Shown here: positions 21,281 to 26,226 of the stretch, one piece after another
Layout: each line of letters begins with the position of its first letter
Numbering within the stretch: position 1 is the first letter of the stretch
From: Monoraphidium neglectum
Lineage: Eukaryota; Chlorophyta; Chlorophyceae; Sphaeropleales; Selenastraceae
Length of the DNA: 26,226 bases
Assembly (NCBI RefSeq): GCF_000611645.1
Contig: NW_014013350.1
Coordinates: 3,067-29,292, forward strand
Direction: 5' to 3'
Notes under the pieces: generated by a model
Databases searched by the model: none
Told to the model about the DNA's origin: nothing
Seen by the model: the letters and a program-made list of their open reading frames with translations, nothing else
Program-made: the position numbers and the translations under genes

Positions 21281-21839
21281 GGCAACGCTTTGATCCGGCC
21301 GGGCTGTTGAGAGATTGCGCAGAAGCAGCAAAGCATGCTTTCGCATGCAGCGCAGGGCGGGGTCTCCCAGGTCGCGCCTGTCTTGATGCTTGCGGTGCTT
21401 TTCCTATTTGCTGCCACCGCCAGCCGCCTTGTCTCTGCATGATGCTGTGCCGCAGTGTGAGCTGGCGCTTCATTTTTTTGAGGTCCCCGCAAGCCCGAGC
21501 AGGCGCTCTGTCCCCTTGCCCTCATCCTGTGGGTCAGTCATCTTAGACATACTTGCACTTTTCTCTTCTTCAACCGTAAGAAGAGGCGGTGAGCCTTCAT
21601 ACCGCACGCTACCCTGCACGCTACCCTGCACCTTACTTGATGCAAACAGCTACGCCTAAACAACCAAAAGCCATCAACAAACACGCACGTGGTGCATTTC
21701 GTCATGGTCACAACAAAACCGGCTGCAAACATTGACTTGGCCGAAGCCTGCGCTCATTCAGCAGCGAATGGGCACGCATATGGGCCGCTGCAGGTCATGT
21801 CATGGGTGATGAGTCAGGGTCTTGAACTCTGCCCATTGG
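21281..21839. other. Convergent spacer between ankF and esterase-like gene 2
   Basis: It is collinear with 16451-17002 and includes the paired GCATGC element and an AACCGGCTGCAAACATTGAC block matching the ankE side. No gene is supported. Confidence 0.55.
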
Positions 21840-24742
21840 CTACTTCTCTAGATCTGCAAATGCCAGCCCAGGATTCTCGTGGTCGATGTCAGTCATCGAA
21901 GGGAACTGCCAGGGCATCTTTACTGGGTCCATCTCGGGTATCTGGGCCTGTTTGGGAGGTTGCAATTGTGTGATGTATTTTGCGGTCATGACGGGTAGGA
22001 CGAGCGAGAGTAGTAATGCAGGTGGGGGCAGGGCAGTTGGCAAAGAGGTTGAGTGTAGTGGTGCATCTGTCCACGCATGCAGTAGGCCATGCGGCGCAAA
22101 ATTATCAAGGTCCTTGAGGATGCAAGTGCCACACGCACATACCTTCCCATTTGACACACAAACACCACACTCACACGCACAACTCATCTATCCCTCCCTC
22201 CCTCCCTCCCTCTCTCTCTCTCTCTCTGTGTTTCTCTCCCCCTCTCCCTCTTACTCCATCTTCCGCTCCCTCTCACTCCATCTTGTGCAAGCATGCACTT
22301 TCATACGCAGGCACGTGCACATACACACACACACATGTGCGCGCGCGCACGCGCAAACGTGCGAACAGACACACACACGCCTACCTTGATTGTGTTGAGG
22401 ACATCATTGAACAGCTTGTCGTTGCCTCCAGCTGGGGTTGAGGTTTGGGGGCGGATGCACTTAGCAGCAGCAAGTCTTTATAGACAGCTCCAGGTCGTCC
22501 CGGGACGTCGCGCACCGACGGCGGCGCTAGCCGCACTCTCCTCACCCCAAAGTCATTTCGGCACACCCCGGCCGACGAGCGCACTATCAAAAATGACTAC
22601 ATTTGTGCATGGTCTCCAATCGACTCACGCCCAAGGTGCAGCTTGTCCGCATTGATGAACTTGGTCTGCCAGTCCGGCACGCGCTGCCAGGTCGTGAAGA
22701 TGTCCAGCACCGTGGCGTTGTGCTTCCTGCCCAGCGCCTGCAGCTGGTCAACGTACAGCTGGCTGTTGGCCAGGCTGCGGGCGCCCTGTGGGGCAAAATA
22801 TAATTGGCCCAGAAAGGATGGAATAGGTATAATGTATTGGCGGGCAGTCACATCAGCGTGGTGTCAACATTACTGGACACTTGGCGCGTTGCAAGACACG
22901 GGCTGCCGCGAGCTTGAGGGCGAGGCTGCGGGACAATGGAGCGCGGGACGGCCAGAGGCACTGGGCGTACATGCCAAGGGCGCCATCTGTCTTGCCGCGT
23001 GCCGGCCCCACGGACCCACCGGCTTGCCGGGCGTCTCCACCACGGGCGGCGGCGTGATGAGCAGCCAGTGCCTGATGCCCTGCTCGTTGCCCTTCGACAT
23101 GATGGCGTCCACGTTCTCAAAGAACTTCTCCGGCGATACGTACGCCTTGCTGCAAAGGGAGGATCCCCATTCACGGCGCAGTAGGTGGGAAGAGTGTGCG
23201 CAGGCCAAAAGGAATTCGCGCGGACGTTCACGCCACGGAAAGCAGCACCCGCTCCACCACCCGTCACCAGGCCCCAACGCCCCGCACCCCGCGCTTGCAG
23301 GTTGCAGGCCGGCGACGAAGGCGGCCGCAGGTCCGCTTATAGCACCCGTGGCTGACAACTCCGGCCGCCCGGCCTGCCCAGGGCAGCCTCACCCTGCGGC
23401 TTGTTTGACCTGGCTGTCCTTCACCCCCAAGAATGCAATGCCCATTATGGGGTTTGTCACATCAAACAGCTGGGGAAGGTTGCGTTTGGTGGAGCGGTTG
23501 GGGTCAAGAGTGTGTGTGTGTGGTGTCTGTGTGGTGAAGTGTGCATGTATGTGTGCGGTCGACAGTGGAACAGCACACCGCAAACTTGTGTGTTCACACA
23601 AGGGCACCAAGGGGCCGGGGCCGCCGGCATTTCGCCCAAAGCACACATGTTTCTAACGCTGCCCTCCGCTGCCTCCCAGCCCCAAAGCGAGAGCACTCTC
23701 CGTTTCCCCTCCGCCTCGCTCGACCACGCCCGCTCCCCGGCCTCTCCTCAGGCCCCAGCCGCCAGCCCACCCCCTCACCCCTCACCGAGTCCAGCATGTA
23801 ATCCACAAAATAGTTGGTGAAGTAGCCCCCAAAGCCGCGATTAATGAGGTCGGCCTGCACATTCGCAGCAGGGGGTGGCATCGCATGCGGCGCAGGCTCC
23901 ACATCCGCTCGGACAGGCGGAAGCAACCCGTGCACATTGGAAAGCCGCAACACAACCTCCTGCTGGGCCCGATGGGGCGGCGGGTCGCCCGAACAGCCGA
24001 CCGGCTTCGCTTTCGGGCTGTCGTCTCCCCCAACACCCCCCTTCCCGATCGCCACGCGCACCAGTTGGCACCTAAACCACTTCTGGCATGCTCGCCCCTG
24101 CACCGCAATTCACAGGTTGTCCTTCCCTGACCGCTGAGGAAGGCGCTGTGCGACGGAAAACTCGGCCCCTGCCCCACACCCACCTTTCGCGCGTAAGATC
24201 CGACAAGCTTTGACCCCCAGCCGCCCAGGTTGTAGCTGAACCCGCTCTCCGTGAGGCCGTCGCCGACCAGCACTATCGACGGCCGGGACCTGGCCGCGCG
24301 GAACCGCAGGGAGCGGTGCGGGACGGCCCCGGGCGCGCCGTCGTCGGCTGACAGCATCCGGACCGACTCCACATCCTGCTGCGCCACGCTGGCGCGCTGC
24401 GAAGTTGAGGGGTGCATCGCAAATTGACTTTAAAGCCGTTGGTGCGGGTGGCAAGCTGCAAGATATGTGGCAAGTGTGCTCCGGTACACATGCGGGTCGA
24501 TTCGACTGCCGGTTCGTACTGCCAGGCGGCTTGCAGCAGCACTGTTCTGTGAATGCGCGGGCGAGCCTGGAAGCGCTCTGCAACGGGTGTGCATTGGCCA
24601 GCCGGCGCACCTTTGCCTGCAGCCCCAGCCCAACTCCGAGCCCTACTCCTAACCCGGCTATCAGGGCTAGCGCGACCGCCCCTATCAACCATTTCTTGGT
24701 GGTCGTTCTACCCGTCGGCTCCCCCAGCAGGTCTCCGCTCAT
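21840..24742 (-). CDS. Membrane-anchored GDSL/SGNH esterase-like protein 2 (IAH1 type), catalytic Ser and Asn replaced
   Basis: Eight exons with the same phases as copy 1: 24742-24611, 24396-24184, 23854-23786, 23469-23393, 23149-23020, 22785-22629, 22431-22385, 21947-21840; 310 residues, stop TAG. The start MSGDLLGEPTG is conserved with copy 1; an upstream in-frame extension (MRWWLDAFLHHKST) has no counterpart there. One hydrophobic Gly-zipper-like helix (about residues 19-41) precedes the SGNH domain. Block I is GDGLTES (Gly for the nucleophile Ser), block II INRGFGGY, block III GVKDS (Lys for Asn), block V DKLH with Asp and His kept. By eye about 92% identical to copy 1 and about 97% across exons 3-7, while introns differ far more. 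All splice sites and frames are intact, arguing for a maintained but probably non-hydrolytic protein. Confidence 0.85.
22191..22227. repeat. Pyrimidine tract (CCCT)n(CT)n in intron 7 of esterase-like gene 2
   Basis: TCCC repeats run into CT repeats, and a further CT-rich stretch continues to about 22275. On the gene's strand it is a purine (GGGA/GA) tract. Copy 1 has a weaker pyrimidine-rich stretch in the same intron. Polypurine mirror tracts of this type can form triplex DNA. Confidence 0.85.
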
Positions 24743-25819
24743 TGTTGATTTGTGATGTAAGAATGCGTCTAACCACCACCTCACTCAATATGCTAGCCGC
24801 TGACGGAGCCGTGCGGCGACGAAGCTCGGAACAGCAACAACGACCGCGGTCTGAGGATGCTTTTTGTGCTTTCCGGCAGGTCACCCGGATGCAGATGAGT
24901 TGTTAGGATGTTTGCCAAGTGCTTGACGGTTGTGATTGGTCAGGAAATCGTGCCGCTTTGCCAGAGTGCCCAAATGACCAAAGCGGCGGGTACAGCAGCT
25001 GTGAGCAGCCACGGCAGGCCTGCCGCAGCCCCGGCAACGCGGCAAGCTGCCACCTTTGCAAACTCTGACTGCGTGCCCGATACTAGAAGGATCATGCGTA
25101 GGGACATGCAAGCCAAGGGGGCACAGCAAGTCAGGCAAAAGTCAAAACTCGCCTGAGACCATCTGTAAAGGTCAGATGGTCTGCCAAGACACAGGTAGGT
25201 GGGTTATAGGAGGTTCTGCAGTCACGGTGTGGCTGAGTGCTGCTTCAGCTGCCTTGTAAGCAGACACCATCATCGGCCTTTGACGTGGCGATGCAGTGAC
25301 AAACAGGCACGGCACCTTCAAAACATGGTTTTTCAGGCCTGAATGAAATCAAACGCTTGCATTAGCTGTACAACATCAACTACATGGGTTGCTGTGCTAC
25401 CGACTGTGCGGGGGCATGCGGAGCGGCGAGTGGACTGCCGATTGACCATGACCTCAGGGGTGCAGTGCAATCCAGGCCTCACCTTGAGTGAGTGCCGCAC
25501 CAATGGGCTTGCAAATTAGTCAGTGTGATGGCAGTGAGCGGAGCTGGCAGCAATGTGGCCAGCGCATTGCTCTGGGCCTTGGACTGGCCACTGCTGTTTG
25601 TTCGCACCACCAAAGTGCTGCTTCACTGTGCCGCTTGGCGATCACTTCGCTGGGCCACGTGTCTTTCTCAATTACTCTCTACGGAAGTAATTTTGCAAAC
25701 AAAGTCTGTCGATCCACGACGATCTGCGGTACAGCGACCTTCGCGCACTAGCGCAAACCCAACCCCAGCGGACTTTGTCGCGAAGTTGTGACTGCATGTG
25801 AACATCACAGCGTGTGGCT
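24743..25819. other. Upstream region of esterase-like gene 2 and unique spacer before the carrier gene
   Basis: 24743-25195 is the duplicated upstream region of the SGNH gene. From about 25196 to 25819 the sequence has no match elsewhere in the window and no supported gene; it must include the promoter of the carrier gene starting at 25820. Short open frames there (for example 25492-25791) have no recognisable motifs. Confidence 0.5.
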
Positions 25820-26032
25820 ATGGCATCGCCGGCGCCGGCGCCGGACCAGCAGCTGCTGCAGGCGCCGGCACCCGCCGCCTCGCCACCGGTGCCGCCACCA
25901 ACGACAGCGGCGCGCCCGCGCGGGGGCGCCTGGGACGGCGCTAAGATGTTCTTGGCGGGCGGCTCGGCGGGCGCGGTGGCGCGCACCTGCACCGCGCCGC
26001 TTGATAGGATCAAGCTCCTGTTCCAAGTGCAG
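25820..26032 (+). CDS. Mitochondrial-carrier (SLC25) family protein, first exon only
   Basis: From ATG 25820 the frame gives 71 residues to a GTGCGAGC donor at 26033 (VQ-CAG before it, phase 0). The first 40 residues are Ala/Pro-rich and low complexity. Then GAWDGAKMFLAGGSAGAVARTC leads into PLDRIKLLFQVQ, the Px[DE]xx[KR] signature ending the first transmembrane helix of a mitochondrial carrier repeat. Carriers of this family have three such repeats and six helices and move nucleotides, cofactors or metabolites across the inner mitochondrial (sometimes plastid) membrane. The TAPLDRIK form is common in adenine-nucleotide/CoA-type carriers, but the substrate cannot be set from one helix. The rest lies past the window's right edge. 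It is unique here and marks the end of the duplicated region. Confidence 0.85.
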
Positions 26033-26226
26033 GTGCGAGCAGCGCTGTGGCAGACCGAGGGCATCAGCACCCGTTGCCTGCGGCTGCCGGGATCACCACA
26101 CCGCTTGCCAGCCATGCACAGGCACTCAACAAACATAATGAATGATGCGGCAACATTTTGCTGGCGAATCCGCCTCTCTCAATGCCCACCGATCCTCATC
26201 AAGACCCTCACATGACGCTCCCACCC

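Larger units (their letters stand above)
20481..25195. repeat. Tandem segmental duplication, unit 2
   Basis: Collinear with unit 1: ankF, GCATGC-paired spacer, SGNH gene 2, and its upstream region. The right end (GGTCTGCCAAGACACAG near 25180) resembles the end of unit 1 (GGTCTGCCAAGGACATGG near 20475), where ankF begins. After about 25195 the sequence is unrelated to the array. Confidence 0.8.

Noticed and set aside
1..26226. Bacterial or viral origin because of the ankyrin repeats
   Set aside because: Spliced genes with GT-AG introns, a mitochondrial carrier and dinucleotide microsatellites indicate a eukaryotic nuclear genome.

Overview
The window looks like nuclear DNA from a unicellular eukaryote, most likely a chlorophyte green alga. 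The signs are very high GC content, GC-ending codons, short GT-AG introns (donors such as GTGCGT and GTGAGG, acceptors ending TGCAG or CCCAG), long (TG)n/(CA)n microsatellites and polyalanine-coding GCC runs. Species cannot be assigned from sequence alone. All gene models below were assembled by hand from copy-to-copy conservation and splice sites.

Left half (1-16450): an array of F-box-like/ankyrin-repeat genes. Three apparently intact copies lie head to tail on the minus strand (ankA 121-1563, cut by the window edge; ankB 3355-5450; ankC 7313-9470) in tandem units of about 3.9-4.0 kb. Two more copies lie on the plus strand (ankD 11144-13248; ankE 14306-16450), head-to-head with ankC. All five share one phase-0 intron at the same place. 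ankD and ankE each carry one single-base indel and one Trp-to-stop change, so they are called pseudogenes.

Right half (16451-25195): two eight-exon minus-strand genes (17003-20000 and 21840-24742) encode GDSL/SGNH-hydrolase proteins of the isoamyl-acetate-hydrolysing esterase (IAH1) type, with an N-terminal membrane anchor. Both copies lack the nucleophilic Ser (Gly instead) and the block III Asn (Lys instead) but keep the Asp-x-x-His block, so both look like pseudoenzymes. A sixth, truncated ankyrin copy (ankF, about 20485-21280) lies between them. Everything from inside ankE to 20480 is repeated from 20481 to about 25195: a 4.7-kb tandem duplication whose breakpoint cut through the ankyrin gene, which explains the 5'-truncated ankF.

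Right edge (25820-end): first exon of a mitochondrial-carrier (SLC25-type) protein on the plus strand, cut by the window edge.

No tRNA, rRNA, CRISPR array or recognisable transposon was found. The window is best read as a gene-family nursery: a birth-and-death F-box/ankyrin array next to a duplicated, apparently catalytically dead SGNH protein. A functional link between the two families is not shown; they may simply have been co-duplicated.
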